Of a DNA stretch of 11,013 nucleotides, positions 1 to 8,138 are shown piece after piece (within the stretch, counting starts at the first letter, position 1; each line of letters begins with the position of its first letter). Source of the DNA: Proteiniphilum sp. Its GTDB lineage: Bacteria; Bacteroidota; Bacteroidia; Bacteroidales; Dysgonomonadaceae. A program made the position numbers and the translations under genes. The stretch spans positions 1 to 11,013 of the forward strand of contig JAAYFB010000083.1 in assembly GCA_012728465.1 (NCBI GenBank). Direction: 5' to 3'. A model generated the notes under the pieces. That model saw only the letters and a list, made by a program, of their open reading frames with translations. It did no database searches and had not been told where the DNA came from.

Positions 1-3000
1 CAAAAAAAGAAAATCACAGGAACTGTTGTGGATGAAATGGGCGAGCCCATTATTGGTGCAAACATAGTAGAAGTAGGAACAACTAACGGAAACGTTTCCG
101 ACTATGATGGCAACTTCACATTAGAAGTTGCGAATGACGCTGTTATTCGCGTGTCATATATTGGATATCTAGAGCAAGATATTTCTACTGCAGGCAAAAG
201 CTCATTTAACATTACGCTCAAAGAGGATATGCAATCGCTGGAGGAACTTGTGGTAGTGGGGTATGGAACTATGAAAAAAGTAAACTTAACGGGTGCTGTA
301 ACTTCTATCGACGGCAAACAATTAAGTGACAGGATTGGTCACTCAACAAGTCAAATGCTTCAAGGTAAAGTTCCTGGACTCACAATTACTCCCTCATCTG
401 GAAGACCAGGAAGTGGTTCAGGAATTAATATTAGAGGTGTTAACTCAATTAATAAAGGAAACCCTTTAGTAATGATAGATGGAGTGGAAGGGGACTTGGA
501 AACAATTAATCCAAATGATATAGAAAATATTTCTGTTCTTAAAGACGCATCGGCATCTGCCGTGTATGGTGCTAGGGCAACATTCGGGGTAATACTCGTA
601 ACTACCAAGCAAGGAGAAAAAGGAAAAAGCACAGTTAAATATAGTGGACAATTTGGTTCGGGTAAACCCACTGTTTCTACTGATTTCGAAACTAGAGGTT
701 ATTATTCTGAATGGCTAAATGACTTGTTTTTCAAGTCCTATGCGGGTAATAATTATTCAAATTATACAAGTGAAGACTATGATGAATTATGGATTAGACG
801 AAATGATAAAACTGAACACCCAGACAGACCATGGATAGTAATAGACCAGCGAGATGGACAAGACTCATATTCATATTATGCTAATACTGACTGGTATCAC
901 TATCTATACAACGATAAACGACCAACAATGAATCATAATGTTTCATTAAGCGGGGGTACAGATGCTATAAGATACTTTTTATCAGGTGGATTTCACAAAT
1001 CAGATGGTATATTTAAATCTGATACTGACACCTTTAATAAAATGGATTTTAGGGCAAAAGTTGATTTTAAAATCAACGATAAAATGAATTTTTCTACTAA
1101 CGTAAGTTATCTGAACAACTCATATAAATATCCAGGTGTTGGTGGTGTAAACACTGCATTTAGTCTCGATAAGGTACATGCACTAGCAAGTATAGTACCT
1201 GAAAATCCTGACGGATCGTTAGTCTATGAAACATCAATAAGCAAGTATAGCATTATGGATGGTCTTCCTCTTGTTCTTAAAAACAAAGGAAATAACAATG
1301 AGGATAAAAGAGATCAAACATCATTAATAGCAGAGTACACATATAAGCCAATTGCTGGATTAGAATTTAAGAGTAATTTTAGCTATAGATTCAATAGTCA
1401 AAGCTTTAAAAACCGTCAAACTAACGTAGAATATTCAAAATATCCAGGTAAAATAAACACATTAGAAACTGGGAGATTCGAAAACAAGCTTGCAGAAAGA
1501 ATTAATACTCACAGATATTATGCCTTTAATGCGTACGCAACATACAATAAGTCGTTTAATGACAAACATAACTTCAGTGGTATGATTGGGTATAATCTAG
1601 AGAATCAAACATTTAAAGATTTAAAAGCTACAGGATATAATTTAATTGATGATAGTTTAAGTGATCTTGAGCTTGTGGGTCAAGATAAAGAAGGAAACAT
1701 ACGTACTGATATTGGAGGAGGATACAATGAGTTTTCATTAATGGGAATCTTCGGAAGGATTAATTATGATTACCAAGGAAAATATCTTTTTGAGCTTAGT
1801 GGCAGACAAGATGGTACATCTAGATTTGCTAGTAATTCTAGATGGGCATTCAGCCCCTCTGCATCAGCAGGATGGAGAGTCAGTGAAGAATCCTTCTACA
1901 AAGGTGCTAAGAATATAATAGAAGATATGAAACTTAGATTTTCATACGGTACGTTAGGAAATCAGCAAGTAGGATATTATGATCACATTAGATTGTTATC
2001 TATAGGCACTCAGGGATACTTATTTGGAGGAGACAAGTCTGCAATTGCTTCGATTGGCGCACCTACAAATGCAAATTTAACATGGGAAAAAGCCATACAC
2101 TATAATTTAGGTATTGATGTATCGACTCTAAAAAACAGACTCGGATTCACAGGAGATTTCTACATTAGGGATACTAAAGATATGCTTGGTGAGAGTGTTG
2201 CTCTACCTGGAGTTTATGGTGCCTCATCACCAAAAGCTAATTCAGCTAATCTTAGAAGTAAAGGTTATGAATTAACGCTAAGCTGGAGAGATAGTCATGT
2301 ATTATTAAAAAAAATGTTCTCCTATGGTGTAACTCTAACTTTCAATGACTTCATAAGCACTATTACTAAATATGATAATCCTGATAAATCATTTGCTAAA
2401 AGGCACTACGAAGGTAAAAGATTAGGTGAAATATGGGGTTATAGAGTGGGTGGATTATTTGCCTCTGATGCTGAAGCTAGTGAATACACTTCTATTATTG
2501 ATCAAAGCTATGTAAATGAAATCATCATGCAATCTGCTGGTCCAGAAGGCAAGCCAAGAGGAGGTGATTTAAAGTTCTTAGATCTTAATGGTGACAAAAA
2601 AATTCTACCGGGAACATCTGTACATAACCCAGGAGATCAAGAAATAATTGGAAACTCAGAACCTAGATATCAATATGGAGCAAGCTTTAATGCCTCATGG
2701 AATGGAATTGACTTATCGTTATTCTTTCAGGGGGTAGGTAAAAGAGATTGGTATCCAGAAGCTAATACAATGGCTTTTTGGCATCTATACGCTAGACCTT
2801 ATGCAACATACATTCCTAAAGATTTTCATAATCAGTTCTGGACTGAGGAAAATCCTGATGCATATTTCCCAAGACCTAGAGGTTATACCGCTCTTCAAGG
2901 TTCGAGAAGACAACTAACTGCTGTAAATGACAGATACTTGCAAAGCTTAGCCTACTTAAGATTTAAAAATCTAACTATTGGATATTCTTTGCCAGAGATA

Positions 3001-3198
3001 TGGACTAAAAAAGTAAAAATTGAAAACTTTAGGGTTTACTTTAGTGGTGAAAACTTAGCTACATGGACTAATCTAAAATCTGATTACATTGACCCAGAAT
3101 CTGTGGTTACTAATGATATATATGGAGGAGCAAGCAATCTTGCACGAAATTATCCACTTCAAAAAGTATATACAATAGGAATAGATATAACTTTCTAA
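1..3198 (+). CDS. SusC-like TonB-dependent outer-membrane transporter (5' partial)
   Basis: This is the outer-membrane beta-barrel that imports a glycan or other ligand with TonB energy and pairs with the SusD lipoprotein encoded next. The frame is open from base 1, so the start lies upstream. The visible protein has 1065 residues. It opens at a QKKKITG stretch, typical of the mature N-terminus just after a signal peptide, so probably only about 20-40 residues are missing. Order of parts: a carboxypeptidase-regulatory-like domain (residues about 4-75, with GEPIIGANI and DYDGNFTL), the conserved SusC motif EELVVVGYGT (81-90), a plug domain (about 90-205, with NIRGVNSIN, VMIDGVEGD and LKDASASAVYGARA), then the barrel to a terminal phenylalanine (IGIDITF). 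A DLNGDKKI calcium-loop-like motif sits at 861-868, as in many SusC proteins. Length fits the family. The ligand cannot be read from the sequence. An internal GTG at 28 is not the real start. Confidence 0.97.
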   Translation, partial: QKKKITGTVVDEMGEPIIGANIVEVGTTNGNVSDYDGNFTLEVANDAVIRVSYIGYLEQDISTAGKSSFNITLKEDMQSLEELVVVGYGTMKKVNLTGAVTSIDGKQLSDRIGHSTSQMLQGKVPGLTITPSSGRPGSGSGINIRGVNSINKGNPLVMIDGVEGDLETINPNDIENISVLKDASASAVYGARATFGVILVTTKQGEKGKSTVKYSGQFGSGKPTVSTDFETRGYYSEWLNDLFFKSYAGNNYSNYTSEDYDELWIRRNDKTEHPDRPWIVIDQRDGQDSYSYYANTDWYHYLYNDKRPTMNHNVSLSGGTDAIRYFLSGGFHKSDGIFKSDTDTFNKMDFRAKVDFKINDKMNFSTNVSYLNNSYKYPGVGGVNTAFSLDKVHALASIVPENPDGSLVYETSISKYSIMDGLPLVLKNKGNNNEDKRDQTSLIAEYTYKPIAGLEFKSNFSYRFNSQSFKNRQTNVEYSKYPGKINTLETGRFENKLAERINTHRYYAFNAYATYNKSFNDKHNFSGMIGYNLENQTFKDLKATGYNLIDDSLSDLELVGQDKEGNIRTDIGGGYNEFSLMGIFGRINYDYQGKYLFELSGRQDGTSRFASNSRWAFSPSASAGWRVSEESFYKGAKNIIEDMKLRFSYGTLGNQQVGYYDHIRLLSIGTQGYLFGGDKSAIASIGAPTNANLTWEKAIHYNLGIDVSTLKNRLGFTGDFYIRDTKDMLGESVALPGVYGASSPKANSANLRSKGYELTLSWRDSHVLLKKMFSYGVTLTFNDFISTITKYDNPDKSFAKRHYEGKRLGEIWGYRVGGLFASDAEASEYTSIIDQSYVNEIIMQSAGPEGKPRGGDLKFLDLNGDKKILPGTSVHNPGDQEIIGNSEPRYQYGASFNASWNGIDLSLFFQGVGKRDWYPEANTMAFWHLYARPYATYIPKDFHNQFWTEENPDAYFPRPRGYTALQGSRRQLTAVNDRYLQSLAYLRFKNLTIGYSLPEIWTKKVKIENFRVYFSGENLATWTNLKSDYIDPESVVTNDIYGGASNLARNYPLQKVYTIGIDITF

Positions 3199-3210
3199 CA
3201 ATTGAAAATA

Positions 3211-4986
3211 ATGAATAAATATAAAATACTGACTAGACTGTCATTAATATTAATTACACTGGGATTAATCTCATGTAACGATTATCTCAATGTAATTCCT
3301 AAAGACAAAATGATTCCTGAGAACTATTTCAGAAATGAAAATGAACTACAGATGTTTAGCAATACATTCTACACACAACTCCCTGGTGAGTCGGCCATAA
3401 TAAGAGAAGGTGTGGATCATATTGCAAAAAGTGAAATGAGTGACGAGCTCAGAGGTAGTAGAATTATTCCTGGCTCTGGAAGTGGCTGGTCATGGGGACA
3501 ACTCAGAGACATTAACACTCTTCTAGAATACTCTATAAATTGTTCAGACAGAGAGGTTAGAAATCGGTACGATGCTTTAGCTAAATTCTTTAGAGCATAC
3601 TTCTATTTCGAAAAAGTTAAGCGTTTTGGAGATGTACCGTGGTATGACAAACAACTAACTTCGAATGACCCTGACTTAAAAAAGCCCCAAGACTCTCGTG
3701 AGTATATAATGTCTAAAGTTATAGAGGATTTAGATTTTGCAATACAATATCTCCCCTCTAAAAAAGATCTATATAGAATAACAAAATGGACTGCTTTAGC
3801 GTTAAAATCCAGAGCATGCTTGTTCGAAGGAACATATAGAAAATATCATGGATTAACTATAGACGAGGTTGGATATGAGTTTTACTTAAATGAATCCATA
3901 AAGGCAAGCGAAGCTTTCATGGGGCAAAGCCAATATAAACTATATTTAGGTGATCCTAAAACTGTGTATATGGATCTTTTTGCTAGTTTAGATGCAATAG
4001 AGGATGAGATTATATTAGCTAGAAATTATAACAAAGCTTATGGACAATCGCATAATGCAAATTTCTACACGCTAGGTGTGACTTATGGAAGACCTGGACT
4101 AAACAAGCGAATGGTAAATAGTTATTTAATGTCTGATGGTAGTAGATTTACAGACAAAGATAATTATAAAACTCTTAGCTTTTTAGAGGAGACTAAAAAT
4201 AGAGACCCGCGTTTATCTCAAACTATTAGAACTCCTGGATATACGCGCATCGGAGAGAGCACAAAACTTGTTCCAGATCTACTAACCTGTGTCACAGGAT
4301 ATCAACCAATAAAGTTCGTAATGGGAACAAAGTACGATGGTCCAAATTCAATGAGTGAAAACGACCTGCCTATATTCAGAACAGCAGAGGTATATCTTAA
4401 TCTTGCTGAAGCTCATGCTGAGATGGGTACTCTCACTCAAAATATACTTGATAATACTATAGGTAAAATAAGAGCGAGAGTTGGAATGCCATTACTAGAT
4501 TTAACTGAATCAAACAACAATCCAGATCCTTTCCTAATGGATCCCACGACAGGTTATCCAAAAGTGCAAGGAGATAATAAGGGAGTTATTTTAGAAATAA
4601 GAAGAGAACGTAACATTGAGTTAATAATGGAGGGATTTAGATATTATGACATGATGAGATGGAAAGAAGGCAAAACTTTTGAAAGTGACTATCATGGTCT
4701 TTATATCCCAGAACTTGGCTCCTATGATTTAGATGGCGACGGAAATGATGACGTATGCTTCTACAAAGGCTCTAAACCAACATCGACCGCACCATTATTC
4801 AGAAAAGTTGATGAAGAGGTGTTTTTATCAAATGGTGAAAGTGGTTATATTTCACCGTATAAAAATATCAAAGCTAAATGGAATGAAGATAGGGACTACT
4901 TATACCCGATTCCTCTTGATGAGAGAATGTTGACTGGTGGAGCATTAAAACAAAACCCAGGTTGGGATGACGGATTAAACTTTTAA
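3211..4986 (+). CDS. SusD-like surface glycan-binding lipoprotein (RagB/SusD family)
   Basis: This is the surface lipoprotein that caps the SusC transporter and binds its ligand. I start it at the ATG at 3211, which gives 591 residues and a clean lipoprotein signal: basic MNKYK, a hydrophobic core, and lipobox LISC with the lipidated cysteine at residue 22 followed by NDYLN. A TTG nine bases earlier would only add three residues. SusD hallmarks are the TPR-like segment FRAYFYFEKVKRFGDVPW (about 127-144), the RRERNIELIMEGFRYYDMMRW block, and the C-terminal YPIPLDERMLTGGALKQNPGW. A DLDGDGNDD motif at 506-514 looks like a calcium-binding loop. The gene starts 12 bases after the SusC stop, so the two are co-transcribed. 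Binding specificity is unknown. Confidence 0.97.
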   Translation: MNKYKILTRLSLILITLGLISCNDYLNVIPKDKMIPENYFRNENELQMFSNTFYTQLPGESAIIREGVDHIAKSEMSDELRGSRIIPGSGSGWSWGQLRDINTLLEYSINCSDREVRNRYDALAKFFRAYFYFEKVKRFGDVPWYDKQLTSNDPDLKKPQDSREYIMSKVIEDLDFAIQYLPSKKDLYRITKWTALALKSRACLFEGTYRKYHGLTIDEVGYEFYLNESIKASEAFMGQSQYKLYLGDPKTVYMDLFASLDAIEDEIILARNYNKAYGQSHNANFYTLGVTYGRPGLNKRMVNSYLMSDGSRFTDKDNYKTLSFLEETKNRDPRLSQTIRTPGYTRIGESTKLVPDLLTCVTGYQPIKFVMGTKYDGPNSMSENDLPIFRTAEVYLNLAEAHAEMGTLTQNILDNTIGKIRARVGMPLLDLTESNNNPDPFLMDPTTGYPKVQGDNKGVILEIRRERNIELIMEGFRYYDMMRWKEGKTFESDYHGLYIPELGSYDLDGDGNDDVCFYKGSKPTSTAPLFRKVDEEVFLSNGESGYISPYKNIKAKWNEDRDYLYPIPLDERMLTGGALKQNPGWDDGLNF

Positions 4987-4994
4987 AAACACAC

Positions 4995-5855
4995 ATGATG
5001 AAAAAATATTATATATATATCGTAATCACATTACTTCTCATGGTCATTAACGCATGTAGTAGTGATACCAAAGTTGATGACTTCGATGTTCCTCCTCATA
5101 TTGTAGATTCTAAAAAGCCCGAAGGAGCTATTCGATTAATGGCATATAACATTGCAGTATTCAATAGAGATCCAAATAGCCCCCTAAATTATCAAACCAT
5201 TGCAAATATGGTTAATGAAAAAGATGTTGATGTGGTATGTCTGAATGAACTAGATAGCTGTACAAGTAGGACAGCAAAAGACTATCAATTAGAAAAGTTT
5301 GCTAAAATCATAGGAGAATGGGATTTCAAATACGGTTCAGCAATGACTTATGGTGGAGGCTCTTACGGTGAAGGAATTGCAACAAAAGAGAAATCTATTA
5401 GAAAGTTTTCTGTTGCTCTTCCTAAAGGAGTTGGAGCTGAGCCGAGAGTCTTAGTAGTTATGGAGATGGATGACTATGTAATTGCAACCACGCATTTAGA
5501 TCATGCAGTACCAGAAGCTCACGCAGATCAAATAAAAGTAATAAATGAAACAATAGAGAAGCTTTACGCTAGTTCTGATAAACCAGTATTTTTAGGTGGT
5601 GATCTAAATGCCAAACCGGATAGTGAGACAATAACTACTTTTAAAAAAAACTGGACAATTCTTTCCAGCACTCAAGCAACTTTCCCTTCACATAAACCTG
5701 ATAGGTGTCTAGATTATATACTACAGTATAACAATGGGGTAAAGTGTGAATTATTACATGCAGAGGTAGTCAGATTTTTCAAAACTGGAGATACAAGAAC
5801 TGCTTCTGATCATCTTCCAGTAATAATTGATATCAAGATTATTGACAAGCAATAA
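4995..5855 (+). CDS. Endonuclease/exonuclease/phosphatase (EEP) family lipoprotein
   Basis: This is a predicted metal-dependent phosphoesterase of the EEP (DNase I/exonuclease III/sphingomyelinase) fold, 286 residues, lipid-anchored and possibly on the cell surface. The signal peptide ends in INAC with Cys21, followed by SSD. The usual active-site positions are all present: Asn52 in MAYNIAVFNRD, Glu85 in VCLNELD, His167 in ATTHLDH, Asp203 and Asn205 in GGDLNAKPD, Asp240 in CLDYIL, and Asp272-His273 in ASDHLPV. The usual GNAILS-like segment is altered to YGEGIATK (124-131). It starts 8 bases after the susD stop, inside the transporter operon. Substrates in this family include DNA, RNA, phospholipids, inositol phosphates and other phosphodiesters, and the sequence does not tell which. 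In this setting I infer action on a phosphate or phosphodiester group of the ligand. ATGs at 4995 and 4998 are both possible starts. Confidence 0.93.
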   Translation: MMKKYYIYIVITLLLMVINACSSDTKVDDFDVPPHIVDSKKPEGAIRLMAYNIAVFNRDPNSPLNYQTIANMVNEKDVDVVCLNELDSCTSRTAKDYQLEKFAKIIGEWDFKYGSAMTYGGGSYGEGIATKEKSIRKFSVALPKGVGAEPRVLVVMEMDDYVIATTHLDHAVPEAHADQIKVINETIEKLYASSDKPVFLGGDLNAKPDSETITTFKKNWTILSSTQATFPSHKPDRCLDYILQYNNGVKCELLHAEVVRFFKTGDTRTASDHLPVIIDIKIIDKQ

Positions 5856-5878
5856 ACAAATTAACAAAAATTCGAATT

Positions 5879-7660
5879 ATGTATAAATATACAATTTTAA
5901 ACTGTTTCATGTTTATTATATTATTAACCATCTCAAGTTGTGATGACAAAGAAAATAACATCTATGAAACAGGACATAAAACGATCTCATTGATAAAAGA
6001 AAATGATGAGTCTGTTCAAGAAATAATTGTTGATCCTGCACAAAGGAGCCAGGTAGTATTACAAGCTAAAACTGACAATCTTAGTGCATTCGGCATTGTA
6101 GTAGAAGTGGAAACTAATTCAAGTTTAATTGATAGTTATAATAAAGCAAATAATACTAATTATCAAGAACTTTCTCCAAATTCATATTCATTTGAAACTA
6201 GCGAATTTATTTTTCCTAGATATAGTGAAGTCTCTTCCCATATTAATATTACGTTGAACTCTACTGGAATGGATAATGAAGTAAAGTATTTGCTCCCAGT
6301 TCAAATGATTACAATTACAGGTGATCCAAATGCCAATATAGACCCCAATAATGATATTGTTTACATCGTTATCTCTAAATTACCCCCACCAAAGTTGATT
6401 CATCTAAAGAATTTAGAATTGACAACTGAAATAGGGCCTGACAAAAAAAACTGGTTTTCTGCATATGCAACAAATAGTGCTGGCGAACACACGTATAGCA
6501 TTTCAGAAGCAGCTGAGAAATCACATATGATGGACTTCGTACTTCTAAAATATGGTAGTAATCTAAGACTTCATACTTCTATAATAGGATGGCAACACGG
6601 AGGTGATTATCATAGATATCTCTTTCCTTATATTGAAGGGTTTAAAAAATTAACACATACAACAAATATGAATAGATTGTATAAAACAGAAGTATTTGAT
6701 GCAGTTAATTCATCTGAGGAAATGGTTGCCAAAATAGACGAATTAAAAAATACTGATAATTACAATTTCTATGCTGCTGATAGAATGACAAGTCATAATT
6801 TACAAAGTCAAATTCAAGGAGATAGTCGAGTTCTGATACAAGGCTGGGGACCTAAAATTGGGGTTAACACACAATTCTCCTTAATAAATATCAAGGAGGT
6901 AATATCTATCAATAATGGGGCAAATTATAAGATCATATTTGATATCAAATATTTAGATGTTGATGTTAGAAATGAATCACTCAAGACAGAGGGGCAAAAT
7001 GTTATAATTGACAATCCTGGATATAATCCATCAAATGAAGTGATAGAGTACAAGGGAGTTGAACTAACAACTGAAATTGGAGATAATAAAAAGAATTGGT
7101 TTTCAGCTTATGCCGATATGGATAAAGTTACTTTTACTCAGCAAGAAGCAAAAGACAAATCTAGCATGATGGATTTTACTCTTGTTAATCATAGCTCATC
7201 TGAAATAAGATTTTATAATGCTGGTATCGGATATTATCATAATTCATATAAAGAAATAATATCACCATATATAAATAATTTTGCGAAACTACCATTCACC
7301 ATGCTTGGTGGATGGAGGGCAGGATCTGCAGATGCAACAAAAGTAGAGCATTATGATAATGTAACAGATGTTTCATCTATTACCCAGCTTATAAATACAT
7401 ATAATACAACCTATGGTTATCCAATTGCAGATAGAATGTTCTCTGATGCTTTATCAAAAGATAAAGTTGGAGTTATTGGTTGGGGAAATAAAGATAAATC
7501 AACTAACTCAAAATTTATAAATTCAGCTTTTGGCATATATATTATTAGAGATGTTCAACAAACCATTGACGGAAATTACAAAGTAATATTTGACATCAAA
7601 GTACCTAAAAGTGATGTTAGAACTCCTAATAGTGCTAGTACTATTACTAATACGAATTAA
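5879..7660 (+). CDS. DUF1735-domain lipoprotein with two tandem copies of an unrecognised domain
   Basis: This 593-residue lipoprotein is likely surface-exposed: lipobox ISSC, Cys21, then DDKE, which matches the acidic surface-export signal of Bacteroidota lipoproteins. Residues about 40-165 look like DUF1735 (BT_3987-like N-terminal domain), with YNKANNTNYQELSPNSYSF and a following beta-rich part ending LLPVQM. After a KLPPPK linker come two related domains, A (about 177-364) and B (about 392-581), offset by 215-217 residues. Both share ELTTEIG, KKNWFSAYA, KS-MMDF-L, an S/FPYI segment, A-ADRM or I-ADRM, GWG, YK-IFDIK and DVR. I do not recognise this repeated domain. DUF1735 proteins near SusC/SusD genes commonly act as surface glycan-binding proteins or carry an enzyme domain. 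No catalytic motif is evident, so binding is the better guess. It is the last gene of the operon, 23 bases after the EEP gene. Confidence 0.88.
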   Translation: MYKYTILNCFMFIILLTISSCDDKENNIYETGHKTISLIKENDESVQEIIVDPAQRSQVVLQAKTDNLSAFGIVVEVETNSSLIDSYNKANNTNYQELSPNSYSFETSEFIFPRYSEVSSHINITLNSTGMDNEVKYLLPVQMITITGDPNANIDPNNDIVYIVISKLPPPKLIHLKNLELTTEIGPDKKNWFSAYATNSAGEHTYSISEAAEKSHMMDFVLLKYGSNLRLHTSIIGWQHGGDYHRYLFPYIEGFKKLTHTTNMNRLYKTEVFDAVNSSEEMVAKIDELKNTDNYNFYAADRMTSHNLQSQIQGDSRVLIQGWGPKIGVNTQFSLINIKEVISINNGANYKIIFDIKYLDVDVRNESLKTEGQNVIIDNPGYNPSNEVIEYKGVELTTEIGDNKKNWFSAYADMDKVTFTQQEAKDKSSMMDFTLVNHSSSEIRFYNAGIGYYHNSYKEIISPYINNFAKLPFTMLGGWRAGSADATKVEHYDNVTDVSSITQLINTYNTTYGYPIADRMFSDALSKDKVGVIGWGNKDKSTNSKFINSAFGIYIIRDVQQTIDGNYKVIFDIKVPKSDVRTPNSASTITNTN

Positions 7661-7699
7661 TAATGTAGAGCTGTTTTATTAATAGATGCTTTATTTTTT

Positions 7700-7740
7700 A
7701 CTACTAGGGGTTAATAAATATTATTCCAACCCCTAGTAGT
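7700..7740 (+). terminator. Strong hairpin after the first operon, probable terminator
   Basis: A perfect 13-bp inverted repeat pairs ACTACTAGGGGTT (7700-7712) with AACCCCTAGTAGT (7728-7740). The loop can extend the stem, because AATAA (7713-7717) pairs with TTATT (7721-7725) with CC bulged. It lies 39 bases after the last stop codon of the operon. The bases after the stem (TTATAAAATAA) are only weakly U-rich, and the real T-run (7694-7699) lies before it, so it is not a textbook intrinsic terminator. It could also stabilise the 3' end of the mRNA. Confidence 0.6.
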
Positions 7741-8025
7741 TTATAAAATAAGGGCACAATAATGTTAGGACATTTAGCGCTATAAATTGGATATAACAAA
7801 TAAGTAAAGCTTAATCCATAATCCTCTACCATATATGAACCCAATCTCATATGAGTTATAATTAATGATACAGTTTTGATAAGAGTAGCTATCCTAGGTA
7901 TTTTAATACAAGACATTTGGAACTCATAATGAAATACACATTTAAAACTTTTAGGTATATGCACTAATATCGAACGCTACATATATTTAGTATGAAACAA
8001 CCTCAAATAATCATTATAAAAAAGA

Positions 8026-8034
8026 CATTAATAA
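8026..8034 (+). repeat. CATTAATAA repeat, copy 1
   Basis: First of three copies of CATTAATAA upstream of the oxidoreductase promoter. Its ATTAAT core is 8027-8032, exactly 23 bp before the core of copy 2. The arrangement suggests a transcription-factor site, although the local A/T richness makes such words less surprising. Confidence 0.4.
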
Positions 8035-8046
8035 CAGTTTGTAATC

Positions 8047-8081
8047 TTTATTAATGCACTAGAGCTAGATACATTAATAAA
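8047..8081. promoter_or_regulatory. Inverted repeat (CATTAATAA copies 2 and 3), possible operator
   Basis: TTTATTAATG (8047-8056) and CATTAATAAA (8072-8081) form a perfect 10-bp inverted repeat with a 15-base spacer. They contain copies 2 (minus strand) and 3 (plus strand) of the 9-mer. The cores at 8050-8055 and 8073-8078 are 23 bp apart, about two helical turns, so a dimeric regulator could bind them on one face of the DNA. The right arm ends 7 bases before the -7 element, so a bound protein could block or contact RNA polymerase. The regulator is not in the window. Confidence 0.42.
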
Positions 8082-8088
8082 ATTCTCT

Positions 8089-8096
8089 TATTTTTG
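8089..8096 (+). promoter_or_regulatory. Bacteroides-type promoter -7 element
   Basis: TATTTTTG matches the Bacteroidota primary-sigma -7 consensus TAnnTTTG and is followed by C, also as in the consensus. Transcription would start near 8101-8105, leaving a leader of about 35 bases before the ATG at 8139. No clear TTG -33 element is seen at the expected distance. That fits a promoter needing an activator, perhaps one bound at the CATTAATAA repeats just upstream. Confidence 0.6.
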
Positions 8097-8138
8097 CAAA
8101 TCATAATATGAGATCAATTTAAATTCAAAAATAATACA

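Larger units (their letters stand above)
7661..8138. other. Intergenic region between two operons
   Basis: This 478-base A/T-rich stretch has no credible gene. It holds the hairpin at 7700-7740, a 10-bp palindrome CTCATATGAG at 7846-7855 of unknown meaning, three CATTAATAA repeats between 8026 and 8081, and a -7 promoter element at 8089-8096 for the downstream oxidoreductase gene. The only minus-strand frame of any length (7704-7964) reads through the hairpin stem, starts at GTG, and resembles no family I know. I see no RNA gene and no mobile-element ends. Confidence 0.7.

Noticed and set aside
28..30. GTG as start of the SusC-like protein
   Set aside because: The frame is open back to base 1 and the codons before GTG encode KKKITGT, the normal beginning of the N-terminal domain, so the gene is truncated by the window edge.
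3202..3204. TTG start for the SusD-like protein
   Set aside because: The ATG at 3211 gives a standard lipoprotein signal. TTG starts are rare and would add only three residues.
7704..7964. Minus-strand open frame of 86 codons in the intergenic region
   Set aside because: It starts at GTG, reads through one arm of the hairpin and its loop, has no recognisable motif and no promoter-like signal in front, so it is probably chance.
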